Shown: one piece after another, positions 15,615-27,063 of the stretch | Layout of the letters: each line of letters opens with the position of its first letter | Numbering within the stretch: position 1 is the first letter of the stretch | Source of the DNA: Arthrobacter sp. AQ5-05 | GTDB lineage: Bacteria; Actinomycetota; Actinomycetes; Actinomycetales; Micrococcaceae | Reading direction: 5' to 3' | DNA: 39,953 nucleotides | NCBI RefSeq assembly: GCF_003287975.1 | Contig: NZ_QMKQ01000030.1 | Coordinates: 1 to 39,953 of the forward strand | Notes under the pieces: generated by a model | What the model was told of the DNA's origin: nothing | Databases searched by the model: none | Seen by the model: only the letters and a program-made list of their open reading frames with translations | Position numbers and translations under genes: made by a program

Positions 15615-17138
15615 ATGGACGACTCCCGCATTCCCCGCATCGTCGATGCCATTCTCCGGATCGCGGACATGGACTTTGACACCCTGCTGCATCCCAGCAG
15701 CAGGCGCGACGAGATCGATGCCATCATCATGGGGATCAATGCAATGGCCTCGGACCTGGAGACGACGTATTCCTCGCTCGATCGCCGGGTGGCCGAACGC
15801 ACCGCACTGCTCGAGGCGGCCCGCGACCAGATGGCGTTGTTGGCCTATACGGACCCGCTGACCGGGTTAGCCAACCGTTCGGCCTTGATGGAAGAACTCG
15901 GGACGACGCTCAAGGAATTCGGCACGGGCACGCCCGCACCCATCCTGATGCTCCTAGACCTGGACGCCTTCAAGAGTATCAACGACACTTATGGTCATGC
16001 GATGGGCGACAAGGTCCTGTGCCAGCTGGCCGAGAGGCTGCGCGGCTGCGTGCGCGCCGACGACATCGTCGCGCGCCTGGGCGGCGACGAATTCGCCATC
16101 ATGGTGCGCGCACCGGAGCACACCGCCCTCACCGTTGGCCGACGCATCGTCGCGGCGATGAACCAGGACATGGTCATCGACGACATCCACCTGAGCCCGG
16201 GGGCCAGCATGGGCATTGCCAGGACCACGGCGGCCCACTCCCCCGACGGCCTAGTCCTCGAGGCGGACACCGCCATGTACGTGGCCAAGCGCTCCGGCAC
16301 CGAAAAGGTCGTCGAATTCGAACCGTTCATGCTTTTTGAGCGACGTGAAAAGGCGGAGATGCTCTCGGACCTTAGGAAGGCGCTGGGCACCAGCGAGTTC
16401 TTCCCCGTCTACCAGCCGGTCGTCTCCCTTCAGGACGAAGGAATCGTCGGGGCCGAGGCCCTGGTGCGGTGGCGTCGCACGGGGCACGGCTTGGTAGTGC
16501 CGGACCAGTTCCTGCCCGCCGCCGAGGAAGCGGGAATGATCGGCAAGCTGACCGAGTACCTGCTCGACCGCACGTTGAGCGACGTGAAAAAGTGGCGTGT
16601 GGCTAGAATCGTGGGCGAGGACTTCAGGGTTCATCTCAATGTCACGTCGCGTGAATTGCATAGCCTGGGCTTTGCCGACGAGGTTCGCAGAGCCTTGCGC
16701 CACCATGCACTACCGGCAACCGTGCTGGCACTGGAAATCACCGAGAACAATTTAATGTCAGACGACAACCTGCACCGCTATACCTTGCTGGCCTTGGCGA
16801 AGATGGGGGTTGAAGTCTTTATCGACGACTTCGGCACCGGTTATTCTTCTATCAGCTATTTGCGACAGTTGCCCGTGGCCGGAGCCAAGATCGACAAGTC
16901 ACTCGTTGACGACATTGCCGTGAACCCGAAGCAGGAATCATTCCTTCGTGCCATCTCCGACCTGATTGCGGCTTGTGAGCTTGAGTGCATCGTCGAAGGC
17001 GTGGAAACTGCCGAGCAGGCGGAAAAGCTCAGGGCCATGGGATTCACCACCGTGCAGGGATTCCACTATGCCTTTCCGATGGACTACACCGCCTTCGAGA
17101 ACCTGTTGGCCGTGCGCCGCCAAGCGCCCACGTCATGA
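15615..17138 (+). CDS. GGDEF-EAL cyclic-di-GMP synthase/phosphodiesterase
   Basis: This 507-residue cytoplasmic protein makes or degrades the second messenger c-di-GMP. An N-terminal helical segment (about 1-75, with DEIDAIIMGINAMASDLETT and a coiled coil before YTDPLTGLANR) resembles a HAMP-like linker without membrane helices. The GGDEF domain (about 75-240) keeps the active LGGDEF motif, and RADD five residues upstream is an intact product-inhibition I-site. The EAL domain (about 255-500) keeps GAEALVRW, NVTSREL, LEITEN, IDDFGTGYSS, AKIDKSL and EGVE followed by QGFHYAFPM, so the metal and substrate ligands appear complete. Both activities may therefore work. It ends the GT2 operon; 16 nt separate it from the STAS-like gene. 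A TTG at 15591 overlapping the previous stop is an alternative start. Confidence 0.92.
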   Translation: MDDSRIPRIVDAILRIADMDFDTLLHPSSRRDEIDAIIMGINAMASDLETTYSSLDRRVAERTALLEAARDQMALLAYTDPLTGLANRSALMEELGTTLKEFGTGTPAPILMLLDLDAFKSINDTYGHAMGDKVLCQLAERLRGCVRADDIVARLGGDEFAIMVRAPEHTALTVGRRIVAAMNQDMVIDDIHLSPGASMGIARTTAAHSPDGLVLEADTAMYVAKRSGTEKVVEFEPFMLFERREKAEMLSDLRKALGTSEFFPVYQPVVSLQDEGIVGAEALVRWRRTGHGLVVPDQFLPAAEEAGMIGKLTEYLLDRTLSDVKKWRVARIVGEDFRVHLNVTSRELHSLGFADEVRRALRHHALPATVLALEITENNLMSDDNLHRYTLLALAKMGVEVFIDDFGTGYSSISYLRQLPVAGAKIDKSLVDDIAVNPKQESFLRAISDLIAACELECIVEGVETAEQAEKLRAMGFTTVQGFHYAFPMDYTAFENLLAVRRQAPTS

Positions 17139-17173
17139 CAGTTCCGCCACAGCACACCATATGCCAGTGCCCC

Positions 17174-17244
17174 GGCCGCCGATGAGTTCCACGTGCGCCG
17201 CGGCAGGGTCCTTCTTCAGGCCCGCGACCATGTCCAGCACGCCC
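17174..17244 (-). pseudogene. 71-bp fragment of an IMP dehydrogenase (guaB-like) gene
   Basis: This stretch aligns without gaps to guaB positions 19380-19450, on the same strand, with 8 mismatches in 71 bases. Read in frame it gives [20 protein letters not shown] versus [20 protein letters not shown] in the intact gene. Homology stops abruptly on both sides. The differences suggest a diverged paralog or foreign donor rather than a fresh duplication. Confidence 0.75.
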
Positions 17245-18267
17245 CGTAGAACCATAGCGGGACCGGCACCAGGGCACTCGCCGCCGGAATCTGGGCACCG
17301 GAGAGACCGTGGACACCACCACAGCCACTTGCAGCAACCGGGCGGAGAGCGAAAATGTCTGGGAACCGAATGTTGCCGAGATGCGTGACCCAGTCGACAC
17401 CATCATGTGCCGGTTGACGGCGACACCGAAAGGTTTCAAAGTCTTCACTCCCCCTCGATGCCGTGCCTATCCAGGGACGGCGTCACCCCGTTTCCTTCCT
17501 TCAAGAGATCGGAATGGGCGGCTTTGGCTCTTTCACCCTCCACATCACCGCGATATTAGAAGGCAGGCCGAGCACCCCAACCAACATCGTCGTCGCTGTG
17601 GCGCATGGGCGGCAGGGCACCGTCAGTTGCACCCCAACGGCCAAAACCGCTTCCCTGCACCAACACCTGTGTCTGGATACGGCACGGCGGCGAGAAGTCG
17701 CCCTTCGATTCATCCCGGTTTCGACATACGAGCTGGCACGCCGTCTGGCCAGTGAGTCGCGGCGATCCTGCGTGCAATGGCATGTTGCAGCTTTCTCTGT
17801 GCGGAAGGCATCGGGCGCGGCCGCCCCGGGGATCCCAACGCCGAACGCATCGTTGCCGGGCCAAAATCTCACATGAAAGTCATTCCCCGGGCTTGCACGG
17901 CGCGTGGGATCAATGGGGAAAGTCAGGGGCGGGGACTCGCGCTACGTCAGCAGGTCCCCGCCCAGAGAACGCGCAGCTTGGGGTCTGCGGCGTATCTCAC
18001 TTGGAAGATCCTGGTACTTGGGGGTGGCCAGACTCTTCCGAAAATGGCCCTGCACTTAGGGGGATGGCAGGACCAACCAACCAAGCCTACCTACCGGGAG
18101 TCATCTTACCCAATCGAAGGAAACCTCTGACTCATTCCATCTTCGTTGTTATCGAGCGCGGTGTTTGACGAGGACGGCGGCACCTTGAATGACGATGGAT
18201 GTAGCGGGTTTGGTCGTCATCGTGACGCCGGTTCCGGGGCACGGCAAAGCACGCTCGCCTCGGATCT
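17245..18267. other. Gene-poor, apparently decayed region
   Basis: About 1 kb shows no reading frame with a credible start, ribosome binding site or recognisable domain on either strand. Base composition is patchier and less GC-rich in places (for example 18085-18170) than in the flanking genes. Short open frames are present but look like chance. With the guaB-like fragment on one side and a DUF6431 relic on the other, it is best read as remains of inserted DNA. Confidence 0.5.
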
Positions 18268-18571
18268 TCAGGTGCGCAGCGGCGGGCCCAGCAGGCGGCC
18301 CCGGGTGAAGTGCCCGATGAGGGTCCAGGACGGCAGCTCGGGTCCACCCGGTGGCGGAGGGCCAATACGGCACCGGCCAAGACACTCAAGCTCCGGCCCA
18401 GCAGGCTCGGCCACCGCTTGGGACGGACCAGGATCTTGGGGTCGAGGCGGAACGCGTGCTGCACGGCCTGACCGTACAGCCAGTGCGCGTGTGTTTCCGG
18501 CACCCGGCGCAGCCAGCGGCGCACCGTCGAAACGGGGCGGCCCAGCCGAGCGGGAATCGCGCGGTGCCCGC
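18268..18571 (-). pseudogene. DUF6431 family protein, truncated and frameshifted
   Basis: The minus strand encodes GHRAIPARLGRPVSTVRRWL, then ETHAHWLYGQAVQHAFRLDP and SLLGRSLSVLAGAVLALRHR, which are typical of the C-terminal part of DUF6431 proteins common in Arthrobacter relatives and often near mobile DNA. A frameshift then moves the frame to ELPSWTLIGHFTRGRLLGPP, ending LRT and TGA at 18268. The N-terminal cysteine-rich part is missing: homology stops where the repeat array at 18572 begins. It is not functional. Confidence 0.7.
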
Positions 18572-18626
18572 TGTCAACGGCAGTTTGAAACTGCCCACTG
18601 GCGGCAACCGAAAGTGACCACTGCTT
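18572..18626 (+). mobile_element. Possible solo terminus of an IS21-type element
   Basis: The segment begins TGTCAACGGCAGTTTG and contains two similar 14-mers, GAAACTGCCCACTG and GAAAGTGACCACTG, about 23 nt apart, plus a near-palindrome GGCAGTTT-G-AAACTGCC. Multiple terminal repeats and a TG start are features of IS21-family ends. It directly truncates the DUF6431 relic. No istA or istB gene is near, so it would be a leftover end. Confidence 0.42.
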
Positions 18627-18664
18627 GAGTTCTAGCATTCAGGGCGCCTTCCCCCTGCTGCAAG

Positions 18665-18709
18665 AAAGGCTCCCGCCACGGCCCATTTGGGGCCGTGGCG
18701 GGAGCCTTT
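18665..18709 (-). terminator. Terminator of guaB
   Basis: A perfect 20-bp stem (18665-18684 with 18690-18709) around the 5-nt loop ATTTG sits 15 nt past the guaB stop codon. The minus-strand arm ends in CCTTTCTT, giving a short U-rich tail. Confidence 0.9.
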
Positions 18710-18723
18710 GTCGTGATGGGTGC

Positions 18724-20277
<1,554 letters not shown>

Positions 20278-20442
20278 TCACCGCGAAGCAACATTCCCGC
20301 ATGCTGGGTGTGGCGAACGCAACTCCCGCCACCGCCCGCGCCTCGGCAGCCGAGCCTACTGCCGGGGAGCGCCGAAGGTCTCCAGCATCCGGGGAACGGT
20401 ACGGCACGATGCTCCATTATGCGGCCGAATGACGGCGGCGGC

Positions 20443-22098
20443 TCACGCCCTGATGAAGATCGCGGTGGCGCGCGAGGAGTCAACGCCGGTCTGGCTGATC
20501 GATTGGATCATATACCAGTAGTAGCGCCCGAGCACCACCCCGGAATCCAGCCAGGACTGGGCGGCGGCGGTGCGCCGGCGCACGGTGCGCAGGTAGGTTC
20601 CGGTGGACTGGATGTACGGGACGATCGATCCGGTGGACTCCCAGCGCCAGATCGCGATGAGCTTGATCGGCTCTCCGCTGGAGCTGGAGGTCCAGCTCAG
20701 CCGCACCCCGGTGCCCTCGCGCACGGCCTTGGTGATCGTGGGCGTATAGGGGCGGGTGGCCAGCAGGTTCGTGTACGGGACCGGAAGGCCGGGACGTGCG
20801 TACTTGGCGGCCTTGAGGATGCCGATGGCGTTGAGCTTGTTCGCCCGGAAAGCTGTGGTGTTGTAGTACGCCTGGCCACGCACGGCCGGGACCGTACGGC
20901 ACTTGGTCACGTGGTCGCGCAGTTCGTTGGGGTCTTGCCAGGCCGGTGTGGCGGGGTCCCCGACCTTGTAGGCGGCTTCCCCGGTATAGAGCTTGACGCT
21001 GGTTCCGGCCACCTGCTTGGCCCACCAGTCGACCAGCACGTTGTAGTTGGCAGGCGTGTACCCCTGGTACCAGTACAACTGCGGGGCGATGTAGTCGACC
21101 CAGCCCTCCTTGACCCAGCGCCGCGTATCCGCATAGAGGTCATAGAAGCTCTCCAGCCCGCTGGTGGCCGAGCCCAGGGAGCTCGAGGAACTGTTGGCCC
21201 AGATGCCGAAGGGACCGATGCCGAACACCACCCGGGGCTTGGCGGCGTGGATCGCGTTGCGGGTGTCGCGGACGAATACGTTGATGTTGTTGCGCCGCCA
21301 GCTGGAGATGGAGGTGAAGGACCCCTTGTAGGTGTTGTAGGTCGAGGAATCCGGGATCGAGGCACCGGCCACCGGGTAGGGGTAGAAGTAGTCGTCGAAG
21401 TGCACCCCGTCCACGTCGTAGCGCTTGACCAGGTCGATGACCACGTTGCGGATGTAGGTGCGCACCGCCGGGATGCCGGGGTTGTAGTAGCGCCGCGGGC
21501 CATAGGCGAAGGACCAACTCGGGTTCAGCCGCGCCGGGTGGCTGGCCACCAATGAATTGAGCGAGGTGTCCATCGAGACGCGGAACGGATTGATCCAGGC
21601 GTGCAGCGCGATCCCGCGCTTGTGCGCCTCGGAGATCGCGTAGGCCAGCGGGTCGTATCCCGGATCCTTGCCCTGGGTGCCGGTGAGGTACCTGGACCAC
21701 GGCTCGCCCAGGGTGGCCTTCCACATCCGGTCCGCTGCGGGGCGGACCTGCAGCAGCACGGCGTTGAGGTTCCTGGACACCGCAAGGTCCAGGATCGAGC
21801 GGAGTTCCGCCTGCTGGGTCGCCACCGACAGCCCGGACTTGGAGGGCCAGTCGATGTTCACCACGCTCGCGGTCCACAGGGCCCGGAACTCGGTCCGCGG
21901 GTAGGTGGTCGAGGTGAAGGCGTTGCGCGACGAGATGGTGTATACGTGGTTTCGAATGACCGCCGCCGCGGCGGGCGCAGCCACCAGCCCCGGGCCCAGC
22001 ACGGCCCCTCCCATCACCGCGACGGCGGCCGAGAGCACCGCCCTCCTGCTCACGGGGCCGGCCAGGGCCAAGGACAATGGTGCCTTTTCCGTTTTCAT
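20443..22098 (-). CDS. Tat-exported GHL10 family glycoside hydrolase-like protein
   Basis: This 551-residue exported protein has a twin-arginine signal (SRRAVLSAAVAVMGGAVLGP, about residues 16-35) ending in APAAAAV. The main domain (about 65-390) matches the GHL10 (family 10-like, PF02638) TIM barrel: EFRALWTASVVNIDWPSKSG, NAVLLQVRPAADRMW, GIALHAWINPFRVSMD, then VDGVHFDDYFYPYPV and VDYIAPQLYWYQGY. The acidic pair in HFDDYFYP is the conserved candidate active site. A C-terminal fibronectin III-like domain (about 455-551, with GVRLSWTSSSSGEPIKLIAI) follows. Relatives are thought to act on cell-wall or surface polysaccharides, though few have been tested. The ATG at 22098 was chosen because it starts the Tat signal; longer versions do not. 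The SGNH acyltransferase gene lies upstream on the same strand. Confidence 0.87.
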   Translation of the reverse strand: MKTEKAPLSLALAGPVSRRAVLSAAVAVMGGAVLGPGLVAAPAAAAVIRNHVYTISSRNAFTSTTYPRTEFRALWTASVVNIDWPSKSGLSVATQQAELRSILDLAVSRNLNAVLLQVRPAADRMWKATLGEPWSRYLTGTQGKDPGYDPLAYAISEAHKRGIALHAWINPFRVSMDTSLNSLVASHPARLNPSWSFAYGPRRYYNPGIPAVRTYIRNVVIDLVKRYDVDGVHFDDYFYPYPVAGASIPDSSTYNTYKGSFTSISSWRRNNINVFVRDTRNAIHAAKPRVVFGIGPFGIWANSSSSSLGSATSGLESFYDLYADTRRWVKEGWVDYIAPQLYWYQGYTPANYNVLVDWWAKQVAGTSVKLYTGEAAYKVGDPATPAWQDPNELRDHVTKCRTVPAVRGQAYYNTTAFRANKLNAIGILKAAKYARPGLPVPYTNLLATRPYTPTITKAVREGTGVRLSWTSSSSGEPIKLIAIWRWESTGSIVPYIQSTGTYLRTVRRRTAAAQSWLDSGVVLGRYYWYMIQSISQTGVDSSRATAIFIRA

Positions 22099-22281
22099 GG
22101 CATTGACTCCGATGGTGCGCAAGTGGGCACGGTCGGCCTGGATGGTTCGGCCGCTTGGAGGCAACCTTACGCCGCTCCGCGATGCCGCGAAAGGCCTCGG
22201 CGTCACGCTTGCGCGGCACTTTGGCCACGACCACCCGGCGAGCCCCAACGGTTCTTTTCGGCCCGGGCCCGGCGCCTGGAA

Positions 22282-24384
22282 TCAGTGCGATCCGGCCAGT
22301 GCCGACTTGAAGCGCTGTTCAAAGACCGCGGCGGTGGTGCGCGCATAGGTCGCGGTCAGGTGGGACTGGTCCATGTAGACCAGCACGTTTCCGATGACCG
22401 GGCGGCAGGTGCCATCGGGACAGAGCTGGTCGGTCATGTCCATGGTGGAGAAGTTCTCCCCCAGGGTTCCTCCGGCTGCCAGATCGTCCAGCGGATTGTT
22501 CGCGGCCATGAGCTCGGACACCGGGACGGTGCATTTCTCCGATTCCGCCCCGAACCTGTCCACGCATTCGGGGGCCGGGGTGGTGAAGCGCGGGGTGTCG
22601 CGCAGCGCCACCACCGGGATGCCGGCCTCGAGCAGCGGGCGGATTCCGGCCTCGTAGCCGGGCACGATCCGTTCCTGCTGCGCCGGGGAACGGCCTTCGG
22701 GGTCTTCGCCCAGGGCGGTGAAGGTGCCCAGGGTGAGCACCGCGTCGGGGTCGTGCTCCAGCACGTAGTTGCCTGCGGCCTCGTTGAACGCCCCGCATTC
22801 CTCACCGCGGGTATCCGAGGGGCCGCCGAAGCGGCACGACGGCTTGGTCAGCAGGATCCAGCGCCAGCCGTGCTTTTGCGCCATCACATCCACCGCGCCG
22901 CTCCAGTGCTGGGCGTGCGAGTCCCCCAGGACCACGATGGTCTTTTCCGCGTCTTCGCTACCGCCCTGCTGGCAGTATTCGACCTCGGGCGCCTCAGGCG
23001 CCCAGGTGCCGGTGCAGTCGGCCCCGAAGTTCGACCATTCCGCCTCAAGCTTGCTGGTCAGCGGGATCGTGACGGCCTCGGAGCTTGGCTCGTGTCCGAA
23101 TCCGGGGTCCAGGATTGCTGCACCGGGGTTGTCGATCTCGGCCTGGGAGGCCGCACGCAGTTCCTCGGCGGCTACCCGGTGTTCCCAGCCGGACAGCGGC
23201 AGCAGCACCAGGGACAGCAGCACCGCGATGCCCAGGCCCGCGCGCCGGCGCTTGGCCGAGAGCCAATGCCAGGATCGCATCGGGGATTCGACGACGCGGG
23301 TGGTGGCCCAGGCCAGCAACAGGGAAATCATCATCAGGCCCAAACCCGTGGCGAAGGAGATCTCCGCGTTTCCCGTTTCGACGAGGAAGAAGATCATCAC
23401 CGGCCAGTGCCACAGGTACAGCGCATAGGACACGTCCCCCAGCTTCACCAGCGGGCCCAGGGCCAGCACCCGCTGCACCCCGAAGCGGTTGTTCGGGGCC
23501 ATGACGATGACGGCCGCGGCCAGGGTCGGCCACAGGGCCAGGTACCCGGGGAACTCGTGCTCCACCTGCAACAGCATGCCGCAGGCCAGGATCGCGGCCA
23601 GGCCCACCCATCCCAGCGGCACCGTCAGGGCCTTGGGCAGCCTTTGCAGCTGCGGAAGGTAGACGGCCAGCAAGGAACCGAGCGCGAACTCCCAGAGCCT
23701 GGCTCCGGTGTCGAAGTAGGCCCATTCCTGGGCGGTTGCGGTGATGCGGATCGAGTAGGCCAGGGAGATGATGAACACGGTGCCGAAGAGCAGGCCCATG
23801 GTGTTCCGGTAGCCCAGCGAGGGGAACCTGCCGGACAGGGCCTTGAACAGGACCAGGCCCGCGGCGAGCAGCAGCGGCCACAGGATGAAGACCTGGCCCT
23901 GGATGGACAGCGACCAGAAGTGCTGCAGCGGGCTGGCCGTGGCGTGGTCTGCGGCGTAGTAGTCCACCGAGTCCGCCGCAAGTTGCCAGTTCTGCCGGTA
24001 GAAGAGGCTGGCGGTGGTTTGCTCCATGATCGAGCTCCAGCGCGCCTTGGGCAGCAGCACGATACTGGCGGCGATGACGGACAGCAGGACCAGCACCGCG
24101 GCGGGAAGCAGCCGGCGAAAGACGCCCAGCCAGTAGGAAAGCAGCGCCAGGGGCCGCGAGGTCTCGACCTTGCGGATGAAGGCGCCGGCGAGGAAGAACG
24201 CGGAGAGCAGCAAAAAGACGTCCACGCCTCCGGAAACCCGGCCAAACCAGACGTGGTAGACCATTACCAGCACGACCGCCAGCGCCCGCAGGCCCTGGAG
24301 TTCGGGCCTGAAGCGTTCGGCGGGGTTCGTGACCGGTGCGTTGCTCCGCACTGCCGAAACCGGGGCAGGTGTGGGGATAGGCAT
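22282..24384 (-). CDS. Acyltransferase-3 / SGNH fusion O-acyltransferase (OafA-like)
   Basis: This 700-residue membrane protein likely transfers acyl groups to surface polysaccharide or peptidoglycan. The N-terminal acyltransferase-3 domain (about 25-385) has around ten helices and the motifs RPELQGLRALAVVLVMVYHV and GGVDVFLLLSAFFLAG; the histidine of VYHVW is the conserved catalytic residue. After the last helix (IAVLLSLVLLPLSGWEHRV) comes an extracellular SGNH domain (about 490-700) with VVLGDSHAQHWSGAVD (serine nucleophile) and a closing DQSHLTATYA, the Asp-x-x-His pair. This is the classical OafA/OatA layout. The ATG at 24384 has AGGA 8 nt upstream; a longer version would have an odd N-terminus. 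The substrate is unknown, but the GHL10 gene follows after 183 bp. Confidence 0.9.
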   Translation of the reverse strand: MPIPTPAPVSAVRSNAPVTNPAERFRPELQGLRALAVVLVMVYHVWFGRVSGGVDVFLLLSAFFLAGAFIRKVETSRPLALLSYWLGVFRRLLPAAVLVLLSVIAASIVLLPKARWSSIMEQTTASLFYRQNWQLAADSVDYYAADHATASPLQHFWSLSIQGQVFILWPLLLAAGLVLFKALSGRFPSLGYRNTMGLLFGTVFIISLAYSIRITATAQEWAYFDTGARLWEFALGSLLAVYLPQLQRLPKALTVPLGWVGLAAILACGMLLQVEHEFPGYLALWPTLAAAVIVMAPNNRFGVQRVLALGPLVKLGDVSYALYLWHWPVMIFFLVETGNAEISFATGLGLMMISLLLAWATTRVVESPMRSWHWLSAKRRRAGLGIAVLLSLVLLPLSGWEHRVAAEELRAASQAEIDNPGAAILDPGFGHEPSSEAVTIPLTSKLEAEWSNFGADCTGTWAPEAPEVEYCQQGGSEDAEKTIVVLGDSHAQHWSGAVDVMAQKHGWRWILLTKPSCRFGGPSDTRGEECGAFNEAAGNYVLEHDPDAVLTLGTFTALGEDPEGRSPAQQERIVPGYEAGIRPLLEAGIPVVALRDTPRFTTPAPECVDRFGAESEKCTVPVSELMAANNPLDDLAAGGTLGENFSTMDMTDQLCPDGTCRPVIGNVLVYMDQSHLTATYARTTAAVFEQRFKSALAGSH

Positions 24385-24499
24385 CAGTACATCCTGTAAA
24401 AACTTGCGGAGTGTCCAGGCCCGGAACGTTGGGCATGGACATCCCACCCTAGCAAAGCTCGTTATGGTTTCGTTACCGAAGTGGTCTTGCCGGCACCCG

Positions 24500-24533
24500 G
24501 GGCCGGACGCCAAACGCCGCCGGCGTCCGGCCC
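24500..24533 (-). terminator. Terminator of groESL
   Basis: A perfect 12-bp stem (24500-24511, GGGCCGGACGCC, with 24522-24533) around a 10-nt loop lies about 67 nt past the groEL stop. There is no U-tract. Confidence 0.65.
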
Positions 24534-24600
24534 TGCCGCCCGGTGTGGGCGCCAGTGCTGGATGCCGGCGGCGCGTGGACGCACTGCCGTGTGGGCGGTG

Positions 24601-26266
<1,666 letters not shown>

Positions 26267-26274
26267 CAGGAAAA

Positions 26275-26571
26275 CTACTTTACGACGATGGCCAGGACGT
26301 CGCGTGCCGAGAGCACCAGGTACTCTGCACCGCCGACCTTGACTTCGGTTCCGCCGTACTTGGAGTAGATCACGACGTCGCCCTCGGCTACGTCTACCGG
26401 AACGCGGTTGCCGTTGTCATCGACACGGCCCGGTCCAACTGCTACGACCTTGCCTTCCTGCGGCTTTTCCTTGGCGGAATCAGGGATGACCAGACCGGAA
26501 GCAGTGGTGGTTTCTGCTTCGAGCGGCTGGACGACAATGCGGTCCTCGAGAGGCTTAATGGAGACGGACAT
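26275..26571 (-). CDS. groES: Co-chaperonin GroES
   Basis: This 98-residue GroES forms the heptameric lid of the GroEL chamber. It begins [20 protein letters not shown], carries the mobile loop [20 protein letters not shown] (residues about 21-40), and continues with [13 protein letters not shown] and [16 protein letters not shown]. Length and motifs are standard. An AGGAGA ribosome binding site precedes the ATG at 26571. Transcription is controlled by a promoter overlapping a perfect CIRCE element upstream, and the gene leads directly into groEL. csrA, last of the flagellar block, is the next gene upstream on the same strand. Confidence 0.97.
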   Translation of the reverse strand: MSVSIKPLEDRIVVQPLEAETTTASGLVIPDSAKEKPQEGKVVAVGPGRVDDNGNRVPVDVAEGDVVIYSKYGGTEVKVGGAEYLVLSARDVLAIVVK

Positions 26572-26700
26572 CGTCTCTCCTTTGCGTGAGTTACCAATGG
26601 TTTACGGGCCGTTAGGGTGGTACCAACCGTCGTCGCGGTGCCAGCTGGTGAATTACCTCAGGCTTTCAGCACTTGCCGGGAACGACAAGCACCATGAATG

Positions 26701-26729
26701 ACTCTAGGCAACCATTAGCACTCGGTCAA
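26701..26729 (-). promoter_or_regulatory. groESL promoter
   Basis: On the minus strand, TTGACC (26729-26724) and TAGAGT (26706-26701) are separated by exactly 17 nt, a good housekeeping-sigma promoter. The -35 box falls inside the spacer of the CIRCE element, so bound HrcA would block it. The predicted start near 26694 gives a leader of about 120 nt before groES. Confidence 0.72.
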
Positions 26730-26741
26730 GGCGAGTGCTAA
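26715..26741. promoter_or_regulatory. CIRCE element (HrcA operator)
   Basis: TTAGCACTC - 9 nt - GAGTGCTAA is an exact match to the CIRCE consensus, the binding site of the heat-shock repressor HrcA. It lies between csrA and groES, 12 nt past the csrA stop, and overlaps the groESL promoter. Confidence 0.96.
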
Positions 26742-26753
26742 TTGCGTCGTTTT

Positions 26754-27020
26754 TTAAGCGCTCGGCGCATCGGGAGCGGACGGCTTGGGAGACGCCGGGA
26801 AGAGGGCCTTCAGCCGGGCTTCGGCGGCTTCGGTGGCTCCGGCAGCTGCCTGCTGGTTGGCCTCGGTGACGGCGGCGAGCATCTCGGCCCGCTGGATCTT
26901 GATGCCGCGGGGGGCGTCGAATCCGATCTTGATCGAATCGCCCTTGACATCGAGAATCGTCACCACGATGTCCTCGCCAATCAGGACCTGTTCTCCGACC
27001 TTCCGAGTAAGTACCAGCAC
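26754..27020 (-). CDS. csrA: Carbon storage regulator CsrA
   Basis: CsrA is a small dimeric RNA-binding protein that represses translation at GGA-containing leaders; in many flagellated bacteria it controls flagellin and is titrated by FliW. The 88-residue product starts with GTG (reading MLVLTRKVGEQVLIGEDIVV) and continues TILDVKGDSIKIGFDAPRGI and KIQRAEML, covering the whole conserved core in its first ~55 residues, including the RNA-binding N-terminus and the IGFDAP/IxRAE region. A C-terminal extension of about 30 alanine/proline-rich residues (ending SPKPSAPDAPSA) exceeds the usual 60-70 residues. No clear ribosome binding site is seen. It closes the flagellar gene run; no fliW gene is in the window. 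CsrA is uncommon in actinobacteria. Confidence 0.93.
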   Translation of the reverse strand: MLVLTRKVGEQVLIGEDIVVTILDVKGDSIKIGFDAPRGIKIQRAEMLAAVTEANQQAAAGATEAAEARLKALFPASPKPSAPDAPSA

Positions 27021-27063
27021 CGCACAATCATAGCCCAGCACCCGCCCGCATTTGCCGAACGAC

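Noticed and set aside
17463-17876. Open frames of 100-150 codons on both strands in the decayed region
   Set aside because: No start context, no domain, unlike codon use of the neighbours; they overlap one another on all frames.
18132-18638. A 168-codon minus-strand frame spanning the DUF6431 relic as an intact gene
   Set aside because: Only its middle matches DUF6431; the N-terminal part is the repeat array and the C-terminal part is out of frame with the true family ending at 18268.
22259-22270. GC palindrome GGCCCGGGCC after the acyltransferase stop as a terminator
   Set aside because: It is too short, with no loop and no U-tract, to be told from chance in GC-rich DNA.
21601-24399. Plus-strand open frame of 932 codons over the acyltransferase gene
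   Set aside because: It is the antisense shadow of the SGNH acyltransferase; composition is His/Gln/Gly-rich with no motif.
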